A stretch of 64,000 bases of DNA from Flaccisagitta enflata (lineage: Eukaryota > Chaetognatha > Sagittoidea > Aphragmophora), in assembly GCA_965153355.1 (NCBI GenBank), contig OZ231128.1, positions 744,001-808,000 of the forward strand, given 5' to 3'. The position numbers and the translations under genes are program-made. Positions 23,178-35,139 of the stretch are shown piece by piece; within the stretch, counting starts at the first letter, position 1, and the number at the start of each line of letters is the position of its first letter. The notes under the pieces were generated by a model that worked only from the letters and a program-made list of their open reading frames with translations, was not told the origin of the DNA and did no database searches.

Positions 23178-23769
23178 CACGGTGAACAAGCTCAAGTGGG
23201 GGAAAGTAAAAGCTTTGGCTTCCAAAACTGCTAGAGTATCACATTTCATCTTTTACAATGTTGTAAAAAATTACCTGACATTTTATATAAGCCAAAGCTG
23301 AGGTTATTAACTCAAATACTTCAGAGAATATATCAAAATCTTTAAAATGTCCAAAACTAGGAATGGCTCAAAAACAACTTTCAGACTTGAGTGCTTTGAA
23401 ACTGGTAAATGGTGCTGTTTTATTTTTTCATCAATTATTGAACCAAATGGTGCATTCTTGGTTTATACCTGAAGCACCATGAATGCCTTTTAGGTTTTTT
23501 TATCCAACTTGATATAGTCATGCCATTTTTTTCTCCGCAACTTAAGTTAGATTGAGAATCAATTAGCAATTTTTTGAGGTTGGAGAGGTGCCTTCACATT
23601 TTTGGTTATATCTTTTTAGCGGTTTCAATTTTTCTATTTTGACTAACCAAAGCAAGAGGAACAAACATCAGGCAGTTCCCTACAAACAGCAACTTTCAAA
23701 ATATGAATATCTCAAGTTGTTTAGGAGTAATTAGCTTTTACTTTCCCCCACTTGAGGTTGTTCACCCTG
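23178..23769. mobile_element. MITE-3, TA-flanked, CACGGTGAAC ends
   Basis: Left end CACGGTGAACAAGCTCAAGT is matched by the right end, which reads CAGGGTGAACAACCTCAAGT on the other strand. The match continues through GGGGGAAAGTAAAAGCT, about 37 bp in all. TA flanks both ends (23176-77, 23770-71). 592 bp, no transposase frame. Confidence 0.82.
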
Positions 23770-23771
23770 TA

Positions 23772-25392
23772 GCAGTGCTCCACTGTTCCTGATTACCTGA
23801 AAAATTTTTTGATATGGTTATTGATCGATGGACCTTTCCTTGCACACCCTGTTACAATACAAGAGTGACTTTCCTTATGTTATGCCCCTCACCCAACCCC
23901 AGGGCCCCTTTATAACTCTTTCAAGCATGAAATCAAACCTTTCAAGTTTAAAATCAGTCCTCTTAGGCCTGTAAACAAACCTCCTTGATCTGGCATCAGC
24001 GTTAAAAGACCTTTAATCAACTAAATCAACTTTGTGACCTCAAATCCACCAGCAGCAGGTACTACTGACCATGTGCAATCCATGTGCAATACATATGCAA
24101 TGACTAGTTCAAAGCTGCGGCACTGCTTCAACACGCTTTACTCTGGTCATGATCTGTCTTTTTATTATTTTGAAGTAAATGGTTTTATTCTCCCTGTACT
24201 GTTTTTTTTTTTCTTTTTTTATTTTCGTGCCCCCACTTCATTTACAATGATGAGTAGGGATATGACATATCTTGAAAAAATTGTTTATTTTACTTTTAAG
24301 AATGTTGCTGCAATTATCGGACCGGTTCCTCAGTAGTAAATCTTTGAGAAAAATGAAAAAAATGAGATAAACGATTTGGCGGTTTGATTTGTCTGAGAAA
24401 CAAAAAGTTGACATCTTCTCAACTCTGTTTTTTTTTAGTCACTTGCAAAGCGACTTTGAAAAAAATCAGGGGGTTATTTGGCCCCAGGCGAGTTTTACCA
24501 ATTACACCTGACACCTGAGATGATAGAACTGATAGAAACGATAGAAATGATAGGAATGATAGAAATGATAGAATTCCGCATCTAAACAAGTGCAAACAGT
24601 TGATATATATCATCACTCTTCAAAGACTCAACTCTCTCTCTCTCTCACAAAAGATAAAGGTAAGGGCTCATTTTGGGAATGAATGAACGAATGTATGGAT
24701 GAGTGAATGGATGAATGAATGAAGTGATGGATGAAACAAACAAACAAACAAAAAAACAGACAAACAAACAAACAAACAAAAAGACAAACAAAAGAATAAA
24801 AGAAAAAATGAAAGTAAGACAAAAAGAAAGAATTAGAGTAAGAATAAAAGAAAGAAAGGGAGAAGTGAAGAAAGAAAGTAAGATAGAAATTATGGAAGGA
24901 GTTCTAAAGCCATTGGATCTGGAAAATCATGTAGGACCGGGTGATAGCATATTTCAGTTACTTTACTCAGCCGGTTCATCATTAGGATCACTATGGGTAG
25001 GCATGAAATTTTCAGCTAAAGACGCATAGCATCAGTGAAAGAAACGGATAAGTGAATGAGGGGCTGTCCTAACTTGCTGTGTGCAGGTGGACAATGCTCA
25101 GTTCTATGTGAAACGACAAGCGCTTTTGAGTTTCAAATAAGTACTATTATCATAAATTCCTCAACAATCAAGAAACAGCAGCTTGTTTCAAATCCTCTGC
25201 CGCTACCCCTGACGCTGCTGCCGCAATAATTCCGGATGTTCATATGTTTTTTTTGCGTTTTCTGCCTTGTACCTATAGAGGGCCGCTAAAACAGAGAGCA
25301 AGAGGAAAGCAAAAGAACACTTTTTGCTAGTAATTTCTTTGTTAAAAATAACTAACACATAAAAAGGCCCAGGCGCTTGGCGATTTTCAATA
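23772..25392. repeat. Gene-free stretch with small repeats
   Basis: 23900-24005 is a degenerate family B-type array. 24505-24580 is a GATAGAAATGATAGAAC decamer-like repeat. 24680-24895 is (GAAT)n, (CAAA)n and GAAA-rich DNA. A possible MITE end (GCACACCCTGTTA) lies at 23842-23856. The rest, including 24006-24420 and 24900-25390, holds no gene I can support. Confidence 0.5.
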
Positions 25393-25394
25393 TA

Positions 25395-26037
25395 ACGGGT
25401 GGTCAAAAAAAAAGTGACTAAGCTAGAATTTTTTCCAATAAGTCCAAAATTTTTTTTATGAGTCAATATTTTGAAAATGAAGTTAAGTGTGTAAAAAAAT
25501 CTTATTTTTTCAATTTTGTGAAACAAATATTTATATAAATACAAAAAAATAGAATGTTTGCATAAATCAGTTTTAACATAAATAATTAATGGTTTTTAAG
25601 AAACAAATATATTTATTAGGTCCCATCTGAAATAAATGCAATTATTTATCAGCCTCCAAGCTTTGGTTTAAGAGATTTGAGTAGAAAAGAAAAGGATGTT
25701 TTTTAGAAGTATCTTTTGTTTTGTTATATGTTTATATTTTCATAATTTTTCTTAGGTTTTTTATCAGTTTTTGAGTCGTCTTTAACTATAAATAATGAAT
25801 CTATAAAAAAATCTTATTTTTCTTACAGAAAATTTTTAACAAAAATCAAGGCGGTCCAAAATTAAAACCAGTTTATTGTAAATAATTTGAAATATACAGA
25901 AAATGTACAAAAATCATAATAATGAAAAAAATTCTCCTGCACTATATCTTGTTGGCAAAAAAAGAAATTTTACTCTAAACATTTTTTTACAAAAGATATG
26001 AGAAAATGAAAAAGTCACTTTTTTTTTGACCACCCGT
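25395..26037. mobile_element. MITE-4, TA-flanked, ACGGGTGGTC ends
   Basis: Left end ACGGGTGGTCAAAAAAAAAG and right end CTTTTTTTTTGACCACCCGT pair over about 25 bp (extending to GTGACT/AGTCAC). TA flanks both ends. The 643 bp interior is AT-rich and non-coding. The ends resemble Tc1/mariner termini in style. Confidence 0.87.
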
Positions 26038-26260
26038 TAACAAGGTTAGATGGACATCTAAACTGAAAGTTAAGACAGCTTGTGACCCCCGAGGTGGCCT
26101 GTAACCTGGAATTCTCGCTATATTGGATGCCTACTATGGGCTATCAATCAATTAGATGTCAAGCTTTACGCCTACCGGTGTTGTCAACTGTGATATCATT
26201 CATTTTTGTGGCCTGGGATAGTCCGACCTGGAAACTCGATCTTAATGGCTATCTAACAAT

Positions 26261-26526
26261 GGGCGCGTTTCTAGACGAAGACAATCGCGTTTTTAACGGG
26301 CCACTGCACTGGCCAGTGTACCACGGTTGCTGCATTCGTTTGCTCGTATTGCTCATATGGCTTACTCGCTCTGCAGCGCTCTTCTATGCCCATTCAGTTA
26401 ATGGGCTCGCTCATTCACTCCCTTCACTCCCTCATGGGACAGAAAAAAATTCTCAAAGGTGTGTTCACGCTAAAAACTCGATTAGCGGTAACAATCGCGA
26501 TCCTCGTTGTCAGCAGAAAAACGCCC
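26261..26526. mobile_element. Family C element (copy with both ends)
   Basis: Left end GGGCGCGTTTCTAGACGAAG and right end TTGTCAGCAGAAAAACGCCC are imperfect inverted repeats. The interior has GCTCGCTCATTCACTC, as in the other copies. Ends of the AGGGCGTGTTTCTAGT type recall hAT elements, but no convincing 8 bp target duplication is visible. A 149-codon frame starting at 26082 runs through it and is not a gene. Confidence 0.5.
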
Positions 26527-26827
26527 AATGACCATCAGATTTGATTCCTCTCAACTTGGGAGCCTGAAGGGAATATTACCAGGGAGGGTGTGCAGTCCAG
26601 CAGCCCAGGGAAGGCGTGCAGCCCATGACTTCAATGTAAATGAAAGAATTAAATGAATGATGTTTTATTTGTCATGATATGAAAGAAGCACGCAAACATA
26701 CATACAAGACGGACTAAAGGCTATAAACTAGATGTTGATCGTCGTCGTCGTCAATTTGTTCCAACAAGTAGACAACCGTTGTGCGTTGAAGAGAATCGTT
26801 CGAGCTGTGGAGATTTCCGCCTATGAA

Positions 26828-26872
26828 AGATAAGATTTGTTAGTCTTTTGAAATCCATTAGAGCGGGGTTTT
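26828..26872. repeat. Right-end fragment of family H (CAGTTAAACCCCGC type)
   Basis: TTGTTAGTCTTTTGAAATCC then ATTAGAGCGGGGTTTTATTG match the right ends of the 47.8 kb and 28.1 kb copies. Confidence 0.45.
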
Positions 26873-26886
26873 ATTGTCCTTTCACT

Positions 26887-27651
26887 TGAAATATTGTTTA
26901 CACCGTCTTTAGATCGATTTGAAAAATGTTAAACCTTTATAACTCCTAAACTACTGAACAAAAAGTCTTCAAATTTTCAGTGAACATTGCTAACATGTGA
27001 CGGTTTTGTTATGCAAAACCTTAGATATAGATAATGAATAATTGAGGTACAGCAAAACCCTGAAAAAACGGTCATTTTTGGAGCAAAATAAACCTATTCT
27101 CACCTTTTTTTGAAGAAGCTGTCTTACGCTGCTTAACTAATTGAACTAGAACCCCAAAAACACTTACAGACTAATGATGAACATGCATACACTTACATTT
27201 TGCTTGAAAATATAATGATTTTCATTAGTTTTGAAAAAAATTTGATTGATTTTCCGTGTTTGCCACTAACAATTCTCAAAAATCATCCAAATTTTGTGAA
27301 AATCCATTCTTTTTTTAAATTTCAAAACATGTGTTTTTTAACAACTAATTGCCAATGATTTTATACCAATCCCAACATTTAAGTTTGATTTGTTTAAAAA
27401 CAATGAGAAGAAAAAGACAGCTCCTTCGAAAAAAGTGGAGGAAAAATTAACCATGTCTTATGAATGCTGATTCTTTCAGTGTTTTGCTGTACCCCAATTA
27501 ATCAATATCTATATCTAAGCTTTTGCATAACAAAACGGTCATAAATCAGCAATGTCTCCTGAAAATTTGACGACTTTCTGCTAAGTAGTTTAGGAATTAT
27601 AAAGGTTTAACATTTTTCAATTCGATCTAAAGACGTTATAAAATATTGTCA
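26887..27651. repeat. ~765 bp near-complete palindrome
   Basis: 26887-27150 (GTCTTTAGATCGATTTGAAA, GTTATGCAAAACCTTAGATA, GGTACAGCAAAACCCTGAAA) is inverted in 27400-27651. The match continues toward a centre near 27270 (GAAGCTGTCTTA against AGACAGCTCCTTC). This foldback or MITE-like structure encodes nothing recognisable. 27652-28068 holds nothing recognised. Confidence 0.75.
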
Positions 27652-28068
27652 AGAAAATAAAGGTAAACTTTTATCAAATAGTTTTTCAGAAAATTGATTC
27701 TTATTGATTATTACACTTTTGTTTTTCATCGAACGAAATTATATTTGATCAGATCAAATCTTTTCATCTAATCAATCAATTTTTACTTGATAAATTCTCA
27801 TGTCTCCACCTCATGTCATCCGTTGTTTGGTCCATCTGTCTTTTTTTGTCTTTTCTTTTCAATTCCGAAAACTGTAAGAATCATTTTGACCTTTTGCAAG
27901 ACTTTTATCAGTTGGGTCTAAGCCCGTGGCTAAAAGAAGAGGACGAAGGAATGGTGCGAAGGAATGGTGGTAATCGAGTATAATATGAACTGGAGAGAAG
28001 AGAAGAAGAAGAGAGAAGAAGGAAAGAGAGAGAGCGTCTAGCCCCGGTCGTTTATTCATTTTTTTTCA

Positions 28069-28213
28069 CAGTTTAACACCGCTCTAACAAATCTGATCTT
28101 AATCCCTTCATGTTTATCTCTTTTAATTTCTTTTTTGGCACTAATGGAAACCAACCTGTTGAGGATGAAAAATGTTGGTCCCTTGACATCCGTTACTGCG
28201 CAATTAAACTGTA
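28069..28213. mobile_element. Family H MITE-like element
   Basis: CAGTTTAACACCGCTCTAAC at the left and GTTACTGCGCAATTAAACTG at the right are imperfect inverted repeats. The interior AATCCCTTCATG...CTCTTTTAATTTC matches the 47.8 kb copy. Confidence 0.6.
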
Positions 28214-28437
28214 TTTTCTTTGTAAGCCTTATTGTTTGAAAGCACTAGCACACGCGACATTGTTCTCGTGAACTTGATTTTTATCTGATGATTATTGTTC
28301 ATCAGAAACCTATTTTTCCTCTAAGAAGATTTTTTTTCATTTTTTGAAATTTGTTTTATTTTAGGATGTTTTCCAATTCTTCTCATTTAAAAAAAAGGTT
28401 TTCACCAAGAAATAAGTGTTAATTTTGTATTATGATC

Positions 28438-28735
28438 AGGGGTGTATATTATTGAGTCGCTTTTGATTCCCCCCCCTGGCTTTGATTTTCTTTCCCGCAA
28501 CGCGTAGCGTTGCATTCTTATATCTATGATTTTCTTCCCCATATAGCTATAAAACAATGTAGTTAAGTTTTAAATAGTGTTAAATTGTGTTTTACTAATT
28601 GTGTTTTATGATTTGGTACTGTCAAAAGTTATATTTTCCCCAAATTTCCTTTTTTTATCTTTTTCCCCCTTGGATTTCCTTCCCCATCTCTAGACCCTTT
28701 GATATTTCCCCCCCCCCCCCACCGGAATTCGTCCT
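28438..28735 (+). repeat. Family G element, right end altered
   Basis: AGGGGTGTATATTATTGAG start, TTTGATTTTCTTTCCCGCAA, TTTTAAATAGTGTTAAATTG and a C-run near 28710, matching the complete copy at 30420-30737. The right terminal repeat is absent. A ~18-20 bp array (GGAGCCTCAATCCATC) follows at 28795-28905. 28990-29600 holds nothing I can support, and 29610-29770 is a B-type ~20 bp array. Confidence 0.6.
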
Positions 28736-29856
28736 CCTCAGGTCCAATGACAAACTGGCGACATCCAATCCGTTCCAACATCAATCCGGCCGCGATCCAG
28801 CCCCAATCCAGCCTCAATCCATCGGAGCCTCAATCCATCGGAGCTTCAATCCATTGGAGCCTCAACCCATTGAAGCCCCAAATCTCAACCCATTGGAGCC
28901 TCAACCTCGATCTATCTGGGCCACATCTTGGCCCCATCTTGACTCTGCCTTGGCCTGTTCTGGGACTCATTTTGACCTCATCCCTGACATTTGGAGCTGA
29001 AGAAAAGGGCGTTTCTCGTGCATATAAAGACTCATATTGTGCCTTCTGATATTTCTTTACTGCCATGATTGAGAGAGTGAATGGACTTTCTTTCCCGTCT
29101 TAGTATAAATTATGATTAAGTGAGTGAATGCCTTTCCCAGATACCATATGTGTTTGGCTATGATTACCTTCCGTTATTTCTTATTACCATTTGCGTTACC
29201 AACTGTTACCTTTTTCCTTGTTAACTGTATCGTTTCCCGTCGCGTTTTATGTCACATTTACTGTTTGTTACCTAGGAAACCAAGAAATTGGAAGGGTGAG
29301 TTCGAATTAGTTCTGAATCATGCGTAAGAATCGTCCATCATCTTATATTGTCAATCATCATCATTTCCCAGATACGAGTGATTGAGGGTGCTTGAAGCTG
29401 GGGTCGTTGGACCCAAAAGCCGTCCCAAAAGGCTATAAAAACTACCATCAAGACGGCTATGAATATACAAAATACTGATATCAGACCCTGAAGCCGATCG
29501 CCATATCTGCGCAGCTCTATGAGTTCATGAAGGTGATTTACGATCATACGCCTCTCTTCCACCGCGGTCAAATGGACTCTTAAAGTCCATCCATGCGTCC
29601 GTCCAGCCTTTAGACTTAAGGTCCAAGTTCTAGTCTCGACGCCCAAATCCTATCCTTGAAGCCCAAATCCTAGACCCAAGGATCAAATTTCCGCCTTTTG
29701 GCCCAAATTTTCGCCTTGAAGCCCAAAGTTCAGCCTCAAGGCCCGCATGCCAGTCTCAAGGCCCAATGTGACATTTTCACCGTAAGCAAGGGTTCGAGTG
29801 AAGTCAGTTACATAAAAGATTCATTCCTCCAGTAACCTGGCAGAACAAAAGTAATA

Positions 29857-30400
29857 TCAATGTCTTTATTCTTTACAATGAAGTCTATGAGGATCGTGCA
29901 ATGGCTTCAATTGATATGACAATGATGATCTTTAAGTATCCAAAAATGGATTTAGGATGTTAAATGCCAAATGGGCATTAGACCCCGCGAGAAGAGCACC
30001 TCTCAGTGATTGTCTATCTGACTCACATGTTTCATACGTGAAGTGCAAAAGTCAATATACCAACAGGCAGAGATAAGTCGGGACACATCATTGCTCGATC
30101 AGGCGTGTTTAAAGTTTGTCAAACCAGACTTCCAATTTTTCGAAAGAACATCAATGTTTTTATTCTTTACAATGAAATCTATGAGGATCGTGCAATGGCT
30201 TCAAATGATATGACAATGATGATCTTTCAGTATCCAAAAATGGATTTAGGATGTTGAATGCCAAATGGGTATTAGACCCCGCGAGAAGAGCACCTCTCAG
30301 TAATTGTCTATCTGACTCACATGTTTCATATGTGAAGTGCAAAAGTCAATATACCAACACGAAGAGATAAGTCGGGACGCATCATTGCCCGAGATCAAGA
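29857..30400. repeat. Tandem duplication, ~250 bp units at 294 bp spacing
   Basis: 29857-30105 and 30151-30400 match with few differences (TCAATGTCTTTATTCTTTAC, ATGAGGATCGTGCAATGGCT, GACCCCGCGAGAAGAGCACC). The 45 bp between them (TTTAAAGTTTGTCAAACCAG) belongs to the 33 bp array seen at 30.8 and 32.4 kb. No protein is recognisable. Confidence 0.85.
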
Positions 30401-30419
30401 AGACAGATGACAATCGGCC

Positions 30420-30737
30420 AGGGGTGTATATAATTGAGCGGCTTTTGATTTTATTCCCCCCCTGCCTTTGATTTTCTTCCCCGCAACGTATCGCGTCAAA
30501 ATCTATGATTTTCTTCCCCACAAAGCAATAAAACAGTATATTATAGGTTTAAATAGTGTTAAAATGTGTTGTAATAATCAGAGACTACCATTTGGAACTA
30601 CCAAAAGTGTTGAATCCTCAAAAAGTTTATTTTTTCTTCTTTTTTAGCTTTTGATTTTTTTCCCCATCGCCAAACCCTTTGATTTTATTCCCCCCCCGCC
30701 GGGGGGGGGGGGGAATGCTCAACTTTATACACGCCTG
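30420..30737. mobile_element. Family G element, both ends present
   Basis: The left end CAGGGGTGTATATAATTGAG is inverted at the right end (CTCAACTTTATACACGCCTG), about 20 bp with four mismatches. The interior has CTTTGATTTTCTTCCCCGC, a C-run and a G-run near 30700. No coding sequence. Confidence 0.7.
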
Positions 30738-30909
30738 CAATCGGCCTCATAGACAATTTCGGAATTTCCATTTCGTGTCTCGGAGCAACAACAACAACAA
30801 CAATCAGGCATGTCTAAAGTTTGTCAAACCAGACTTTCAATTTTTTTTAAAGTTCGTCAACCCAGACGTACTTCTTTGTCGAAGTTCGTCCACCCAGACT
30901 TATTCCTTT

Positions 30910-31700
30910 TTGGGCAGCGGCCCCGCAGGGACCGATGACCTATGCCATCACACAGGACAAATTTCTCCTCCTCCTCCTTCTTCTCCGTCCGTCAACCCCC
31001 TTCGAAGCTCATATCCTAGCCATGAGGCCCAAATCCTAGTCTTAAGGTAAAATTCTTACTTCAAGGCCCAAATTCCAGCCTCAAAGCTCAAATCTTAGCC
31101 TCGAGGCTCAAATCCCAGCCTTGAGGCTCAAATCCCAGCCTTGAGGCTCAAATCTTAACCTAAACGCTCAAATCCCAACCTCAAGACTCAAATCCCAGCC
31201 TCAAGGTCAAAATCCCAGCCTTGAGGCTCAAATCCCAGCCCCAGGCTCAAATTCCAGCCTCCAGGCTCAAATTCCAGTCTCCAGGCTCAAATCCCAACCT
31301 TCACGTTCAAATCCCAGTCTTGAGGCTCAAATCCCAGTCTTGAAGCTTGATTTTCAGCCTTGAGGCTCAAATCACAAACTCAAGGCTCAAATCCCAGCCT
31401 CAAGGCTCAGATCCCAGCCACAAGGTTCAAGTCAGTCAGGCTCAAATAACAGCCTTGAGGCTCAAATAACAGCCTCAAGGCTCAAATGACTGCCTCAAGA
31501 CTCAAATCCAGGCCTCAAGGCTCAAATCCAAGCCTCAAGGCTCATCCCATCATTGAAACTCAATTCCAGTCAAGAACCTTCAAACTTACTAAGCATAGGT
31601 CATCGGCCCCTTGGGGTCGTTGCCCCTCTTACCCTCACACATCCACAGACACTCACATTAAGGCAACAGGTACCGCTGGCCATCTAACGCTTTTGGGACT
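30910..31700. mobile_element. Family B foldback element with ~20 bp array core
   Basis: Left arm GGGCAGCGGCCCCGCAGGGA then CCGATGACCTATGCCATCAC. The right arm inverts it at 31590-31627 (GCATAGGTCATCGGCCCCTT GGGGTCGTTGCCCC). The tail runs to about 31700. The core at 31020-31560 is about 25 copies of a 20 bp unit (CTCAAATCCCAGCCTTGAGG), itself nearly palindromic. Confidence 0.78.
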
Positions 31701-31735
31701 ATTAAAGTTTTTACACTCAGACTTACTTTTTTTTT

Positions 31736-32412
31736 GGGCAGCGGCCCCAAAGGAGATAAAGTCCTGTAGAACATAGGGGGACTTTCTTTTGTCTGTTCAT
31801 TCATTTTTTTGTTCGTTTGTTCCCCCCCCTCTCTCTCATCAGGTCCTTCAGGCCTTAAATCTGGCCTCTGAGACCTCAAATCTGGCCTCTGAGACCTCAA
31901 ATCTAGCGTCTAAGGCTTGCAAATCTAGCCTCTCAGGCCTCAAATCCAGCCTCTCAGGCTTAAAACCCAGCCTCTCAAACCTGAAATTAGGCATCTCAGG
32001 CCTCAAAACCACATTCTCAGGCCTCAAACCTGGCCTCTCAGGCCTCAAATTAGGCCTCTCAGGTCTCAAATCAGCTATCGAAGCCTCAATTTATTGCTCT
32101 CAGTCCTCTGACCTTGCAAGCCTTAATCCAGCTCTTTCAAGCCTCAAGTCAGCCCTCTCAAGCTTCCGAGTTGCATTATCAGGCCTCACATCAGCTTTCT
32201 TAGACCTTAGTTTAGGCTCTTAAAGGCCTTCAGTCAGCCATCGATAGCATCTCATCATCTTCCTCAGGCAGGACGAACAAAAGTCCCCCTGTGTTCTACA
32301 GAACTTTGTCCCCTTTAGGGCTGCTGCCCTGCTTCCCCTCACTCCAATTCACAATCATTCAAAGCAGGGCAACGGGTATCGCTGACCCCATATTGTCCTT
32401 GGGCGACTTGTT
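31736..32412. mobile_element. Family B foldback element with ~21 bp array core
   Basis: Arm GGGCAGCGGCCCCAAAGGAG...GTAGAACATAGGGGGACTTT is inverted at 32280-32330 (AAGTCCCCCTGTGTTCTACA...TTTAGGGCTGCTGCCC). The tail GCAGGGCAACGGGTATCGCT ends at TTGGGCGACTTG. The core array (CTCAGGCCTCAAATCTGGCC) keeps one frame open on each strand. Only 35 bp separate it from the preceding family B element. Confidence 0.78.
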
Positions 32413-32800
32413 CAAGTTTGTCCATCCAGACTTACTTTTTGTTTAAAGTTTGTTCACCAGACTTACGTCATTGTTAAAGTTTGTCCACCAGACCTACATC
32501 TTTTTTAAAGTTCGGTCACCCAGACCTAAATCTTTTTTAAAGTTCTTCAACCCAGGGATACACCTTTTTTAAAGTACCTCAACTTAGACTTACATCTTTT
32601 TTAAAGTTCTTCCACTTGACTTGCTTCTTTTTTAAAGTTCGTTTGCCCAGACTAATTCCTGTTTTAGAATTCTTTCAACCCAGTTTTACTTCTTTTTTGT
32701 AAAGTTATTCGACTCAGACTTACTTCATTTTATAGTTCGTCCACCCATCCCTTACTTCTTTAAAGTTTGTGACCCTCAGAATTATTTTTGTCAAAGTCAT
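32413..32800. repeat. ~33 bp minisatellite (AAAGTTCGTCCACCCAGACT)
   Basis: About eleven degenerate units of TTTAAAGTTCGTCCACCCAG plus ACTTACTTCTTTT. The same unit flanks the family B pair on its left at 30810-30905, which suggests those elements inserted into a once continuous array. 32801-32975 holds nothing recognised. Confidence 0.8.
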
Positions 32801-32978
32801 CCATCAAGTTCAACATATAACTAGTAGGGCAAGTTTTCATCACGTCGGTCGACTTAACCTTCCTTCTTTTTTTACCTCTTTCATTTCATTTCATCCCATT
32901 TTTCTCCTCAAGAGTTTCTTGTCTTGAAAAAAATTTAACCACTTAAATCTGATTCATTGTAATCATACAGTAAAATCC

Positions 32979-33585
32979 TGCACACTGTAGATCCTGAGAA
33001 CCGTCGGGACGATTTTTGGATTACTGTAACTTTATCTTTAGTTTGGTACAGTCATCACGTTCAGGAATCAAGATCCAAGCATTAAAAAAATTTTCTTGGA
33101 GGCCTTTTTTGAAAAAATTCCAAATTAGATTTCAATTTGCATGCAAAATTTACTGAGCAGATAAAACATTTTTTTTGACATTATATTCAAATTGCTAATG
33201 TAATTTCCTTTCATTTGATAAGTCGCACTATATATTTTCATGAAGAAATAAAAATTTTATTATTTTAGCCACCACTACTGATTTTGAATGTCAGCTAAAA
33301 AATTGAAAACATTATTTCTTCATAAAAATATAGTGTGACCTATCAAATGATAAGAAATAACATCAGATAGTCAAATACGCTGTCAAAAAATATTTTTTAC
33401 CTGCTCAGCAAATTTTGTGCGTAAACTATTGATATTGATTTTGGAATTTTTTTCGAAAAGGGCACCAAGAAATATTTTTTAATGGTTTGATCTTGATTCC
33501 TGCATGTGAGGACTGTACCAGACTGAGGAGAAACTAACAGTAATCCAAAGATTGTCCAGGCGGTTCTCACGATCCACAGTGTGCA
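32979..33585. mobile_element. ~610 bp palindromic element
   Basis: TGCACACTGTAGATCCTGAG at the left pairs with CTCACGATCCACAGTGTGCA at the right. The pairing continues inward (GGATTACTGT, GGTACAGTC, CAGGAATCAAGATC) to a centre near 33285. It is non-coding and looks like a foldback MITE. 33586-34020 holds no supported gene. Confidence 0.75.
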
Positions 33586-34021
33586 CTTATGAAAAGCATA
33601 ACAACAACCCACCCAAAGTCATAGGAAAGCTCTCTATCAAAGTAGGGTACTCAATCAAAAACGGCTAAAATGGTCAAAAATCTGTTTGCACACACGGATT
33701 GACCCGTAATTACATGTATTTTAATGATTAAAACCATAAATGACACTTTGTATAATTTTCAAGGCCCCTTTGTTCATGAATGTGAGTGGAATCTGCCAAT
33801 CGTTTTCTGGCAGTTTTTTTTTCTCGAAAAATTTGGGCCATACCGAATTTCAAAATGCATTAATATGTCGGTACGCACAGAAAAACCTCGCCAGGAGATC
33901 GATTTTGATACTGGCTGACACACTGGCACAAGTCACATTGCCAGAGAGTGGAAATAAGTGTGTGATGGTCTCATTTTGTGCAAAATTCAAAACATCTTTT
34001 GATAGGTCAAAAACTTGCTTC

Positions 34022-34155
<134 letters not shown>

Positions 34156-34264
34156 GACTAACACAGACTGATACTTGATTGAACCCTTTAATGTGACACA
34201 TTCAAACTCTGCATCAAGGCAGAAAGAATGAAAGAAAGAAAGAAAGAGAAAGAGAGAAAGAAAA

Positions 34265-34324
<60 letters not shown>

Positions 34325-34363
34325 AAAAGGAGAAAAGAAAGCACAAATAAAAGGAGGAATGAA

Positions 34364-34678
34364 ACAAGACCGGATACACAGCATCACAGTTGCGGATGGC
34401 TGGGCAGGGGCAGTGATGCAAAACAAGGCTGGATACATGGCTACCCCAGTTGCATGTGGGTGGGCAGGGGTCATATCTTAGGTCAGTGGTCATAACCGCC
34501 AAAAAAGGACAGACCGACAGACTGACAGATGGAAGGATGGATGGACAAACGGACTAACAAAGCGCGGTGTAGAGTCGCATAGCACGCGACGAAAAATGCT
34601 CTCAATTCAGGAATGTGATGGAATGTTGGACCGACCAACAAGGCAAGGAGTAGAGTGGCGTGTCTGCGACTAAAAAAG
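34364..34678 (+). repeat. Two or three merged family A/A2 elements
   Basis: A family A head (AACAAGACCGGATACACAGC) is cut at 34424 by an A2 head (AACAAGGCTGGATACATGGC). A hairpin tail at 34573-34595 (GAGTCGCATAGCACGCGACG) and a second partial tail at 34645-34675 (GTCTGCGACTAAAAA) follow. This shows elements joined head to tail or inserted into each other. A (TTCA)n stretch lies at 34737-34800. Confidence 0.65.
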
Positions 34679-35139
34679 AAGATATGAGTTAAAAGAAAAA
34701 AAACTATTTGCACAAGTCTCATGCCTTCTCATAATAATCTATTCATTCATCCGTTCATCAATCCATTCATTCATAAATTCATTCATTCATTCATTCATGT
34801 ATTGAAAACAGCAGGGGGCAGATTTTGTTTATAACTAAGCCCTGCCCTATGCTAGCAACTAGTTAGAGGAGGATCTATGAATGTGGTTCCTTTGTGTCAT
34901 GTCACTGCCCCTGCCCAACATCCTTATTTGTACACTGGCCTCATAACCTGCCCGCACAATGTCCCCGCTCACTGGCATACGACTAAAATTAAACATGTCA
35001 TGTTAATACGAAATGCGTAGCAACGCAAATGCGATGCATGTGTCGTTTGCGTTAGTTCTGTGCACCAATTCCATAGCAATATTTATTCTCTTACCTTTAA
35101 TAAAAAGCTTAAAAACAACAGTCCTCGACTGTAGTCTAT

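Noticed and set aside
26082-26531. 149-codon frame on the plus strand
   Set aside because: It crosses from unique DNA into the family C element. The family's other copies do not keep the frame and no domain is recognisable.
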